From NCBI RefSeq assembly GCF_016900895.1, contig NZ_JAFEUN010000030.1, positions 1 to 40,408 on the forward strand: 40,408 nucleotides of DNA. Direction: 5' to 3'. Below, one piece after another: positions 1 through 7,532 of this stretch. The notes under the pieces are model-generated. The model saw nothing but the letters and a program-made list of their open reading frames with translations, made no database searches and had not been told where the DNA came from. The first letter of the stretch is position 1. Every line of letters begins with the position of its first letter. Both the position numbers and the translations under genes were made by a program. The DNA comes from Parashewanella hymeniacidonis. Its GTDB lineage: Bacteria > Pseudomonadota > Gammaproteobacteria > Enterobacterales > Shewanellaceae.

Positions 1-105
1 TTTGACCATAGATCTTGGTTGAAAATTGACATGATGCGTTGCCTTATCTAGTGTAATTTACTGATCAGATCAACGAAACGATAATAAGTTCAATTTCCAT
101 AATAT

Positions 106-318
106 TTGTGTAGAAGAGTCAGCTTTAATGACGTGCTACATATAAAGGTTAACGTCAAACAGATTGGCAAAACAACTTGCACCTTAGAATATAACGTCAC
201 CAAGAATGAAGTTGAAAAAATCGTTTCTAATGCAATTGAGACACTCGCTTTCATTAATTGCGAAACTCGTCGTCCAGTTAGAACGCCACCAGAGATTATT
301 GCTCTTAGCGAAAATTAA
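106..318 (+). pseudogene. C-terminal remnant of a YbgC/4HBT-type acyl-CoA thioesterase
   Basis: The open frame gives about 70 residues that look like the second half of a hotdog-fold thioesterase: a strand beginning FNDVLHIKVNVKQIG, then TCTLEYNV, then a closing part with FINCETRRPVRTPPEI, which resembles the usual 'fvd-etgrpvpiPe' end of YbgC-like enzymes. A stop lies just upstream at 100-102, and no upstream frame shows the N-terminal half with the catalytic Asp, so the piece is about half the family length (130-140 residues). It is most likely a decayed or recombined gene end. The possible TTG start at 106 has no convincing ribosome binding site. The family call comes from pattern resemblance only. 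Confidence 0.45.
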
Positions 319-337
319 CCATCAATAGGTGGTTAAA

Positions 338-844
338 GTGGCCTCCATCATTAATATCGCTGAAACTTTCGAACAAATATTTGCAGAATTAGAATACGAG
401 TTTGGGTGCTCTTATATGTTCTATTTGTACGAATATGGCGATAGAAAAATAACACATTCCAGTAACCCAAATTGGTACGATGTTTATGTCAAAGATAAGC
501 TTATCGATCATTGCCCACTGTTACGAGCTGGACATGATCGCTTTGAGCGCAATCATGAAAAATCAGTGATCGTTCGCTGGAATGACATTTATTGCACTTC
601 TAAAGAAGAAACAAATGTTGTAGGCATTCGCAATGAATTTAAAATCTGCCATGGGATAAGTTTTGGCCGCTCTTGCGGTAACTTTAAAGAATACTTAGGG
701 TTAGCAACGGATAGCACGAATGCCAGCTTTCCCTCCCTGTTAATCATGAATAAAACTATTATAGATAGTTACTTACAACGGCTTAGAAGTATTGCCAACT
801 TTCAGCGTTCCGACAATATCATTCCAATAACAAACTTGAACTAA
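338..844 (+). CDS. LuxR-type autoinducer-binding-domain protein lacking an HTH domain
   Basis: The protein (about 168 residues) resembles the N-terminal autoinducer-binding domain of LuxR-family regulators: FYLYEYGDRKITHSSNP, then WYDVYVKDKLIDHCPLL, W in RWNDIY, and near the end GISFGRSCG followed by LGLATD. It stops where LuxR proteins would begin the linker and GerE-type HTH. Only 86 bases separate its stop from the next gene, and no HTH can be read there in any frame. GTG at 338 is preferred over GTG at 329 because AGGTGG lies about 6 bases before 338. It could bind an acyl-homoserine lactone or another small molecule and act by protein contact, or be a truncated regulator. The ligand is unknown, and I see no luxI-like gene in the window. 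Confidence 0.6.
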   Translation: MASIINIAETFEQIFAELEYEFGCSYMFYLYEYGDRKITHSSNPNWYDVYVKDKLIDHCPLLRAGHDRFERNHEKSVIVRWNDIYCTSKEETNVVGIRNEFKICHGISFGRSCGNFKEYLGLATDSTNASFPSLLIMNKTIIDSYLQRLRSIANFQRSDNIIPITNLN

Positions 845-930
845 GATTAAACTCTGCTCACCTTACTATCGAATTTTGTACTTTTTATGTAATAATCATC
901 GAATAAATGGTCTTAATGCGGTAGTAATAA

Positions 931-1569
931 ATGCCAATTACGGATAGCAAACTTAAATTCAGTCAACGTCTAAATCAGCTGTTAGATCGTCATAATTTTC
1001 CTCCCAAGAACATGGGTAGGATCACCTTGTTATCTGAATTGTTTGAGATCACCCATAAAGGTGCTGGAAATTGGTTAAACGGCAAAGCCATACCATCGAG
1101 AAAAATGCTCAATACTATCGGTGAACATTTTAATGTCTCTGTCGATTGGTTGATCTTCGGTCATCAACCTGACGACGCATTGCCGTCGGGTAATATTGAT
1201 ATTCCTGTCATTAGCAAAAAACAAATTCTTCCATTTTTAGAAGGCAAAACAGCAGACTTCAATCAGTACCTTTCAGTACAAGATCGAGTCAGTGCCAGCG
1301 CTTTTGTTATTGACGCAAAAGAAGGCGGCTTTGAATTAGACTTTTTATTGTCGAACAGCGCCAAATTAGTGTTCGAGCCTGAGTTAAAACCAGAAGATAA
1401 GCGCTTCGCCTTGATTCAAATAGATGATGCACTTTATATCAAACAATTGCTTGAGTACGATAAAGGCAATTTTGCCGTGAAGCTTGAGAACTCGGAAGGG
1501 AGCTCAGAATTGAAAATACTCAGTAAAAGCAACTCAATTCTGGCGGTTTTGATCGAGATAAGATTTTAG
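931..1569 (+). CDS. XRE-family HTH regulator with degenerate S24-like C-terminal domain
   Basis: The first 75 or so residues form a phage-repressor-type HTH: RLNQLLDRH, then ITLLSELFEITHKGAGNWLNGKAIPS, ending with the common VSVDWLIFG. The C-terminal half (about 110-212) has the layout of an S24/LexA-like peptidase domain, including YIKQLLEYD, which matches the strand carrying the catalytic Lys. The usual Ser-Met of the active site is not visible, since the equivalent stretch reads GGFELDFLLSNSAKL. It is therefore probably a non-cleaving regulator that uses the fold for dimerisation or sensing. It lies 86 bases after the HTH-less LuxR-like gene on the same strand, so a functional link is possible but unproven. 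Solitary regulators of this type occur in prophages and islands. Confidence 0.7.
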   Translation: MPITDSKLKFSQRLNQLLDRHNFPPKNMGRITLLSELFEITHKGAGNWLNGKAIPSRKMLNTIGEHFNVSVDWLIFGHQPDDALPSGNIDIPVISKKQILPFLEGKTADFNQYLSVQDRVSASAFVIDAKEGGFELDFLLSNSAKLVFEPELKPEDKRFALIQIDDALYIKQLLEYDKGNFAVKLENSEGSSELKILSKSNSILAVLIEIRF

Positions 1570-1687
1570 GTTTCTGGCAAGCTTTTGGAGAATTAACATT
1601 TTTGCGTTTTGATTATACCAAGCACAGTCGCATTAGATTTTGTATGAAAAATGCAATTTTCAAAGCGAATAACTTTAGGTATCTATG

Positions 1688-1786
1688 TCAAAAAGAATGC
1701 CTGTCCCCACTCTCACGAGTTGTGCCATCTGCACTGGTAAACAAGACGAATTCATTATGCGGAGCTTGTGGGGTATTGTCGTTCAT
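1688..1786 (-). pseudogene. 5' remnant of a RhuM-family gene (copy 2)
   Basis: Read on the minus strand, a good ribosome binding site (AAAGGAGA at 1791-1798) precedes ATG at 1786. The frame encodes MNDNTPQAPHNEFVLF, then TSADGTTR, after which it diverges and stops (32 residues in all). This matches the N-terminus I recall for RhuM-family proteins (M-x-D-N-x-P-Q ... EFVLFTS-DG-TR-VECRF), and it resembles the remnant at 4285-4478. The family resemblance breaks after TTR, at the junction with GAGAGTGGGGACAGG, so the rest of the gene has been lost or replaced. It lies 51 bases downstream of the HNH gene on the same strand. The identification rests on about 24 residues recognised by eye. Confidence 0.5.
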
Positions 1787-1837
1787 TGAGTCTCCTTTCA
1801 GTAATGCTGAGTTTAGGTGGTAAAATTTGGTGCATAA

Positions 1838-2695
1838 TCACAACTCCAACATTAGCGTAGCGCACATGACCCTTTCCCAATGGTTAATAAATGGCGATGT
1901 ATTGATGACACTCTGAAAAATGATGTTCTTACTTGTTGCTTCATCTACTTGATTGTCAAGTAGAGCTTGGTATTGAGTCATTAATACTACTAGTCGAGGC
2001 CCTGCTTCTTTAGAAAATCTCAAGGCTAGTTCAAAGTCCTTAAAGTGCTTTTCTACTCGCTTTTTCTGTGCAGGCTCCCAGTAGTCAGGAGGAGAAACAA
2101 AGTACTCTATAACACCTGGTTCATTCCCATCACCTGGAAGATACCGAGCATGTAACCATTGCTCATTGAAGAAGCGATCGTCGTCTAGATAGGGCTGTAT
2201 AACTTGTTCTGCTTCTGTCGTTGCAAAACCTTCCCCCTTGCCATCCATGTTACAATCTCGACATGATGGCACTAGGTTTACTGGTACTATCGAAAACTGA
2301 GGAAAGTGAGCCTTAGGCAGATAGTGGTCCAAGTTTCGAGGTCGTCCGATTCCACCACAAAATGGGCATTTTTCATCAGCGGCAAGCATCAAAGCATCAT
2401 ATACTTCTCGAGCTGGTTTCTTTTTCCCCACCAGATAATTACCATATAGCTTAATCAAATCAGATTTTTTGAGTAGCCCTAAAACAATAGGGTCATCCTC
2501 ATCTTGAGTTTGTAGAGGTTGAATTGTAAATAGCTCACCAGTGGTACCAGAAGCTTCATATGCTTGAGCTTGTGCCTGTAGAGCTTGGGTCGCATTGTTT
2601 ACCTTCTGGAGTAACCCTATGTTACCTGTTATCCCATCTCGGCAGAGAGCAAGCGCATCAGCATAAGCATAAGCTGGTTGTGTAAGTTTTAGCAT
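1838..2695 (-). CDS. HNH endonuclease, PtuB-like partner of the adjacent ATPase
   Basis: This 285-residue protein has an HNH nuclease core in its middle: a zinc knuckle C110-P-F-C113, then LDHYLPKAH (D123, H124, H130), then VPVNLVPSCRDCN with C145, C148 and N149. That is the CxxC...DH...CxxCN layout of HNH enzymes in Septu (PtuB) and related defence pairs. The start ATG overlaps the ATPase stop by one base (TGATG), so the two are almost certainly translated together and may form one complex. The N-terminal 100 residues are helical with no recognised domain. By family analogy it would cut nucleic acid when released by the ATPase, but the substrate is unknown. HNH effectors in other ATPase-linked systems look alike, so 'Septu' is a type-level call. 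Confidence 0.75.
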   Translation of the reverse strand: MLKLTQPAYAYADALALCRDGITGNIGLLQKVNNATQALQAQAQAYEASGTTGELFTIQPLQTQDEDDPIVLGLLKKSDLIKLYGNYLVGKKKPAREVYDALMLAADEKCPFCGGIGRPRNLDHYLPKAHFPQFSIVPVNLVPSCRDCNMDGKGEGFATTEAEQVIQPYLDDDRFFNEQWLHARYLPGDGNEPGVIEYFVSPPDYWEPAQKKRVEKHFKDFELALRFSKEAGPRLVVLMTQYQALLDNQVDEATSKNIIFQSVINTSPFINHWERVMCATLMLEL

Positions 2696-4212
2696 CAGTG
2701 TTTACTCCGATCTCTGTACACAACAAGGGCTTTTAGTAATGCTCTTGCTTCAACACCAAGCTGATCACGATAGTCATCCACTATCTTTTGATACGAATCG
2801 CCAGTATTGACTGATTTGACTAACAGATCATGGAAACCTGATTTAACAACCTCCAAGCCAAATATTTCTCTTGTTAAAATGCCTACGTTTTCGCCGAATG
2901 TCTCAATGGCGGGCCTGCGTGGTTCCGTCACCAATCTAGAACGATTGATTTTCCAGACACATTTTTTGGGAACCTCTTGAAGTACAACCGGAGAATGTGT
3001 TGCGATAATTGCGACGCCATTTCGATCAAGGAGGAGGTCTGATAATGCTCTAATGAATGCAGAAAGTAAGGGAGGGTGAAGGTGGCTCTCTGGTTCATCA
3101 ATTAACACTAGTGTTTTTTCTTCCACCGTAGCCACCAAACGCGTGATTGTTAGCAACACGACAGCATGGCCAGAACTCATTTTTTTTATTAGTTTTCGTG
3201 CGTTTCTTATTAGTACATCACCTGAGTATTCAGCGAGGCTTTTCAGCTCCATATTTGCAAAGTTTTCATCAGATTCGAGTGTATCGATGGCTTGTAGCCA
3301 CCTATGCTTTTTCGACTCTTGACTAAAGCATGACTTTAGGGCGTGAAGAAAGTCTTCATGGATATCATTTAACCCTTTAAGTGACTCCCCTTCTTTTTTT
3401 AGTCCTATATAAAAATAACATGTTCCCTTGGATGGGTCGGGTTGTTCTCTAGGAGGCTCAAAAGGGTCGAATGCACTAAAGGATACCGACACTAAGCTAC
3501 TGAAGTAGTCTGTATTGATAGGGGTCTCTCTCCACCCCTCAATGTCATAGAACTTATCCTCTGATTGCCCTTGACTAGTAACTGCTTCAATCATGCCGTT
3601 GAGAATAGTTGTCTTCCCTACACCATTTCGACCTATAAGAGCATGAATGTTCGTACTCGGCTTTTCTCCAACTTTCACTTTAAATGCTAAATCAATACCA
3701 GACATTTTGGTTTGAGGAGGTCTTCCAAACTTAAACTCGAAATTAGTGAGTGGGTTTCTGCCTTCAAGTACTCGTGTGAACTGTCCCTTAATCACAGATA
3801 AACTGACATCTCTTAGTAAAGAGGTCCTAAATACTTCTTCGTCCTGAGCTAGCGATATGAGGTCAGGAGTTTGAGCCATATCCTTTAACGCATGGAGTAA
3901 TGAGCTCTTAATGGGCGCTGATAGTTTTGAGATTTTCTTATAGTAGTCAACATCCATGCCAATGGAAAAATATCCATCGGGTAGCGTTTGAAATACTGAA
4001 TCTAATGTTTCGTAGGTTGATTTATCCGTTGTTTGTCCTTGGAAACCAATTTTGATATTTCCGATTTCGTGAAGAGCACCTTTCTCATCGAACAGTGACA
4101 AGTAAAACATCGTAACGAATGAAAAATCATTCCAGCGGTCAATATGAAGATAGGCGGTACTAACTCCAGATGGGGGAATCCTCTGATTTCTTGGGACTAT
4201 AACAATATTCAT
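2695..4212 (-). CDS. AAA/ABC-type ATPase, PtuA-like defence ATPase
   Basis: The 505-residue protein has a Walker A motif GRNGVGKT at about 194-201, a short signature-like MSSGHA, a Walker B with aspartate/glutamate LVLIDEPESHLHPP (D372, E373), and a following ATHSP switch. This is the OLD/PtuA class of single-protein ABC ATPases. The N-terminal 190 residues before Walker A are unrecognised and may sense the trigger. ATG at 4212 is preferred over the in-frame ATG at 4242 because GGAGAG (4217-4222) precedes it. It overlaps the HNH gene by one base. Septu ATPases hold their HNH partner in check until phage infection, and that role here is inferred from gene pairing, size and motifs. A retron-linked Septu is unlikely, since I see no reverse transcriptase nearby. 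Confidence 0.75.
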   Translation of the reverse strand: MNIVIVPRNQRIPPSGVSTAYLHIDRWNDFSFVTMFYLSLFDEKGALHEIGNIKIGFQGQTTDKSTYETLDSVFQTLPDGYFSIGMDVDYYKKISKLSAPIKSSLLHALKDMAQTPDLISLAQDEEVFRTSLLRDVSLSVIKGQFTRVLEGRNPLTNFEFKFGRPPQTKMSGIDLAFKVKVGEKPSTNIHALIGRNGVGKTTILNGMIEAVTSQGQSEDKFYDIEGWRETPINTDYFSSLVSVSFSAFDPFEPPREQPDPSKGTCYFYIGLKKEGESLKGLNDIHEDFLHALKSCFSQESKKHRWLQAIDTLESDENFANMELKSLAEYSGDVLIRNARKLIKKMSSGHAVVLLTITRLVATVEEKTLVLIDEPESHLHPPLLSAFIRALSDLLLDRNGVAIIATHSPVVLQEVPKKCVWKINRSRLVTEPRRPAIETFGENVGILTREIFGLEVVKSGFHDLLVKSVNTGDSYQKIVDDYRDQLGVEARALLKALVVYRDRSKH

Positions 4213-4213
4213 G

Positions 4214-4324
4214 TCACTCTCCGCTGTGGTGTTGAGTTGCACCTTTATTCATCATGTTAAAAATCAGCTCAACATAACTTGCTATTATCTGTAGGTCGTT
4301 GAGTTGTTTTGGTGGTATCGCCTT
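4214..4324 (-). pseudogene. Possible C-terminal remnant of an unknown gene
   Basis: A minus-strand frame open for 36 codons reads KAIPPKQLNDLQIIASYVEL, then IFNMM, ending in TGA two bases before the ATPase start (TGACATG). The close fit of stop, ribosome binding site and next start is typical of an operon junction, so this may be the tail of a gene that once preceded the ATPase. It overlaps the end of the RhuM remnant in another frame, so only one of the two can be original sequence there. I do not recognise the family. Confidence 0.25.
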
Positions 4325-4478
4325 CTATCAGCAGAGTTAGCCTGTACAACGGCTTGCTTCGCAGCTTGTGACAGCAACAAGGTGTCTGATTCAAAGCGGC
4401 ACTCTACACGGGTTTGACTGTCAGCACTTGTAAGGAGAACAAACTCCCCTTGAGAGGCTGTGGGCTGTTATCTGCCAT
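4285..4478 (-). pseudogene. 5' remnant of a RhuM-family gene (copy 1), frameshifted
   Basis: On the minus strand, ATG at 4478 opens MADNSPQPLK. After a frameshift in the run CTCAAGGGGAG the next frame continues GEFVLLTSADSQTRVECRFE, then SDTLLLSQA, which is the start I recall for RhuM-family proteins that often sit inside type I restriction loci. After SQA the match fails and the frame ends at 4285. A full RhuM protein is over 300 residues, so only about 50 residues remain. It fills the gap between the RloC-like gene and the ATPase/HNH pair. The frameshift and truncation are seen directly; the family name comes from memory of the N-terminal motif. Confidence 0.6.
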
Positions 4479-4529
4479 AAGTTCAGCCTCGTACATTACT
4501 AGTTATGAATGCTGAGTCAGTATCCCAGA

Positions 4530-6941
4530 TCATACGGTTTCCAACTCAACTGCCTCACCAACACTTTTCATCAATGAAGTAAATTGGTCGCTATCTTGCT
4601 TTAGTCGTTCAATGATTTGTCTAGCGGCCGTTTGCATTTCTGGAACTTCAACAGGGGATGCCCCCCTTTCAAAGACTCCAGACAGATGAGAATACTCATT
4701 GTTAATCCTGTCTGTTAAGACTGCCGGAATACTATCTTCACCAAAGAATACACTAAGAGTCCTTGGGGTCATGCCTTGATCAGGGTATCTGTAATACAGG
4801 TAAATTTCGAAAAACTTCCTTGCATTGTTGGCAAAATTATAAAAGGTTACGTAGTTGGTATCATCGATGGCATCAAGAGAGGCACATTTATGGATCTGAT
4901 GAAATAGGTAGTTAAACTCAGTCACATATTCTTTTAAGTATGATGGCATGACCTGTAAGGTAGATTTTGTACCCTGTCTAACCACAACAAAATATGCTTT
5001 TTGACAATCAACCTTCTTTTTTTCAGTGTTGATATAATTATCTTTCAATCTTTTCAGGTACTTAAGAAAATCAAGGTTGTGTGTTGAAACAAATAACTGT
5101 GCAAATTTTCCCTTCTCGACAACTTCTGCATTTAACAGGCTATAAATAAAGAAAATATGATTACCATCGAGCGACGAGATAGGATCATCAATCCAAATAA
5201 TGGGTTTTGAGTCTTTGGTTGCAACATCATCTAACTTGGCCAAAAAGTAGCAAAATGCCAGCAAGCTGCATTCACCTTCGCTAAGGTGATAAGCCTTCTT
5301 TCCGTCACGGTTCACTTCAAATCGAATGCGCTTGGAGTCCTGCGTTGGTCCTTCATCTTTTTTAGCCTCCAACGTTAAGAACTGATGCCCGAAAAAATTA
5401 TTCAGGTATTCATTTACCTTTTTAGCCCCTTTTTCTTCGTCGTTCAGTTCACCTTTCTTCGCCGTAACTTGTGCTTGTTTTTTGGTAATGTCCTCATTGA
5501 TAGTCGCCTGTGCTTGTTGAGCCTCATCCCTCTTTTGCTTTAAGGATTTAATTGAGTCTAGCTGTGTTTGGTAATTAATCGTAAGCAAATAGTCAGCGAC
5601 TTCTTTTAATCGCAAGTCAGCTTTAGCCTTTGTTTGTTCTCCAGATAATGAGCTGCTAAATAACTCTGATTGAGCGCAAAGGTCACTATACTCCTGCCAG
5701 ATTTGCGTTAATGTTTCAGCGCAATCAGCGGGGCTCTCATATTCTTTAGCATTTAGAATGTCACCTTTACGTGCCTTCAACTGCTTGGTTAGGTTATCTA
5801 AAGCAAGCTGATAGTCTTTGGTTGAAGCTTTTAACCTGGAACCCAAGGCTGTTAGTTGTGAATGAAATTTAGAATAAAAAACTGATTGATCAATGATGAG
5901 TGCGACATTAACCGTCTTTTTCTCGGTTTCTATCTTAGAAAGTAACGCATCAATTGACTTTTCTAATCGCTCAGATTCTTCGTCAAAGTGCTTATCAAGC
6001 TCAGTCCATCGTTTAGCTGAAATTTCATTGTCACAAAATGCGCACTTTCCATGCTTATTTCGATGATTAGTACGACCTTCATTTACCCAGCGGTTAAGTA
6101 CTGCATCTTTGACTAACATCTGAATTTTATCAGACTCACTGATGGGCTTGGTAATCAGCGTTTCCAATTGCTGTGCCAAGCTAAAAAAACTTAGCTTAGG
6201 TGAAGAAAATCTAGGTATTGCAGGCAAAACCTTTTCATCAATCAGCTTTTCGTGCTCGCCCACTTGCTCTGAATTTAACATCTGAAAATTTGGAGCGCTT
6301 ACTGTCGTGATATCAGTTTTTAATTTTTTTATGGTGTAGTTTTGGTCACCAAAACGCTCAGGCTTATATTTAATGCCGATGTTTTTGTTGGTCGCTTTAT
6401 CACCCAGTTGTTTTTCTAGGCTATCATTCGCCTTCTTATGAGTGCTAAAGGCATTGTTGTATGCAAAGGTGGCCTGCTTTTTGTCGGCAAACAACCCCGT
6501 TTCTTGTCCTTCAACACTAGAACCCAGTTCCGCTTCAAGAGCTTCGATCTCTTTTTCTATCTTATTATTGTCATCACCTAAAATGGCAAATGGTTCAATG
6601 CTGTCGTCTGGATTGGTGATAAACCGTAGATTCTCTTTAATAAAATCTTCGTTAAATACGCGAATGTTCCTATCATGGGTAGATAAGGTTGCGAGTGTTA
6701 CATCTGATTTGTCAGAAAATTTTAGCTGGAACGATGGCGAGCCATATTTGTCTGATAAAGCGCCTGTCTCTAGAGCACGCGCAATACGCGATAGTGTGGT
6801 CTTACCAGAATAGTTGCGACCATAGATGATGTTGATATCAACAAAGTTCTGAACGGCACCACCTTTGTTTTTAACTTCACAATCCCAACTGAAGTCTTTG
6901 AAAACACCAAGCTTCTTAATATGCTGGATTTTCTTAAGCAT
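4530..6941 (-). CDS. RloC-like AAA_13 ATPase with zinc hook and putative anticodon-nuclease domain
   Basis: This 803-residue SMC/Rad50-like protein has Walker A GRNYSGKT (41-48), long coiled coils (about 120-230 and 310-540) broken by a zinc hook CAFC (C300, C303), signature LSEGE (553-557), and Walker B WIDDPISSLD (D585, D586). The C-terminal 120 residues contain RKFFE (R708, E712) and NEYSHL (H752). An Arg-x3-Glu plus downstream His is the catalytic set of PrrC/RloC anticodon nucleases, although the Glu-His distance of 40 is longer than the PrrC one I recall (about 32). RloC enzymes cut tRNA after sensing DNA damage or phage attack. A strong site (AAGGAG) precedes the start. The gene lies downstream of a RelB-like gene on the same strand. 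An AAA_13 ATPase with another effector domain is the alternative. Confidence 0.7.
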   Translation of the reverse strand: MLKKIQHIKKLGVFKDFSWDCEVKNKGGAVQNFVDINIIYGRNYSGKTTLSRIARALETGALSDKYGSPSFQLKFSDKSDVTLATLSTHDRNIRVFNEDFIKENLRFITNPDDSIEPFAILGDDNNKIEKEIEALEAELGSSVEGQETGLFADKKQATFAYNNAFSTHKKANDSLEKQLGDKATNKNIGIKYKPERFGDQNYTIKKLKTDITTVSAPNFQMLNSEQVGEHEKLIDEKVLPAIPRFSSPKLSFFSLAQQLETLITKPISESDKIQMLVKDAVLNRWVNEGRTNHRNKHGKCAFCDNEISAKRWTELDKHFDEESERLEKSIDALLSKIETEKKTVNVALIIDQSVFYSKFHSQLTALGSRLKASTKDYQLALDNLTKQLKARKGDILNAKEYESPADCAETLTQIWQEYSDLCAQSELFSSSLSGEQTKAKADLRLKEVADYLLTINYQTQLDSIKSLKQKRDEAQQAQATINEDITKKQAQVTAKKGELNDEEKGAKKVNEYLNNFFGHQFLTLEAKKDEGPTQDSKRIRFEVNRDGKKAYHLSEGECSLLAFCYFLAKLDDVATKDSKPIIWIDDPISSLDGNHIFFIYSLLNAEVVEKGKFAQLFVSTHNLDFLKYLKRLKDNYINTEKKKVDCQKAYFVVVRQGTKSTLQVMPSYLKEYVTEFNYLFHQIHKCASLDAIDDTNYVTFYNFANNARKFFEIYLYYRYPDQGMTPRTLSVFFGEDSIPAVLTDRINNEYSHLSGVFERGASPVEVPEMQTAARQIIERLKQDSDQFTSLMKSVGEAVELETV

Positions 6942-7010
6942 TATAGATCTCCTTATTGTTCTAGGTTGCCTGTGGTTAATCAGATGCTTGGTTGCTCTTT
7001 AGATGAGTTA

Positions 7011-7532
7011 CTATGATTCATTGCTAAAGATGGCTTGCCAACGACAAAACGCATTGCGGTGCCTGTCGGTCCATTGGGTGCAAATAACGTAGGTTTTTTC
7101 ATCTCGCTGGGCCACTTTAGTGGTGGAGTAGCGGTTTCGCTCTTTGGCATCTTTGGCTGCACTGCGTATGTCTTCTGGTCGTGTTGATTTAGCCAACTTG
7201 AGTACGGGGAATGACAACCCAAAGGTGTTGCAACAATAGGTTAGCTGCGTGAGGTTTTCTATTTCACTCTGTGGTAGAGAGTGTTCAACTAGGTCTTGGA
7301 TTGCCTCGGTTATCTCGGCATTGCTGATTTTATGCGGTGTTTGACTGTGAGAGGCCCCCTTTGCCTTTTCTTCATTTTTAAGGGCAACAGAAAACGGGAA
7401 ACTTTTGGCCTGAACTGATTTTGCTAAAAATACGTTGATGGCTTGCTCAAACGGTAAGCCCAACTCAGCAAAGATGTTCGCGGCTCTTTCAAGTAGTTGA
7501 GGGGCTATCTTAGCTGCTTTCATATGAATCAC
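7011..7532 (-). CDS. RelB/DinJ-like N-terminal domain protein with unknown C-terminal extension
   Basis: Residues about 4-50 resemble a RelB/DinJ antitoxin dimerisation region: APQLLERAANIFAELGLPFE, then QAINVFLAKSV and FPF. Typical antitoxins of this family are 80-100 residues, while this one has 173. After a charged linker the second half ends in EKTYVICTQWTDRHRNAFCR, which I cannot assign firmly. No RelE-like toxin follows. Instead the RloC-like gene starts 69 bases downstream on the same strand, so this may regulate or restrain that ATPase. The first start (GTG at 7532) has TAGG about 4 bases before it. An ATG three codons in, at 7523, is an alternative. Confidence 0.55.
   Translation of the reverse strand: MIHMKAAKIAPQLLERAANIFAELGLPFEQAINVFLAKSVQAKSFPFSVALKNEEKAKGASHSQTPHKISNAEITEAIQDLVEHSLPQSEIENLTQLTYCCNTFGLSFPVLKLAKSTRPEDIRSAAKDAKERNRYSTTKVAQRDEKTYVICTQWTDRHRNAFCRWQAIFSNES

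Noticed and set aside
1602-1823. Plus-strand 73-codon open frame
   Set aside because: No ribosome binding site or known domain. The minus strand of the same DNA carries a much better signal, a RhuM-like start with its own binding site.
6442-6813. Plus-strand 123-codon frame inside the RloC-like gene
   Set aside because: It is antisense to a well-supported coding region and has no domain or start signal of its own.
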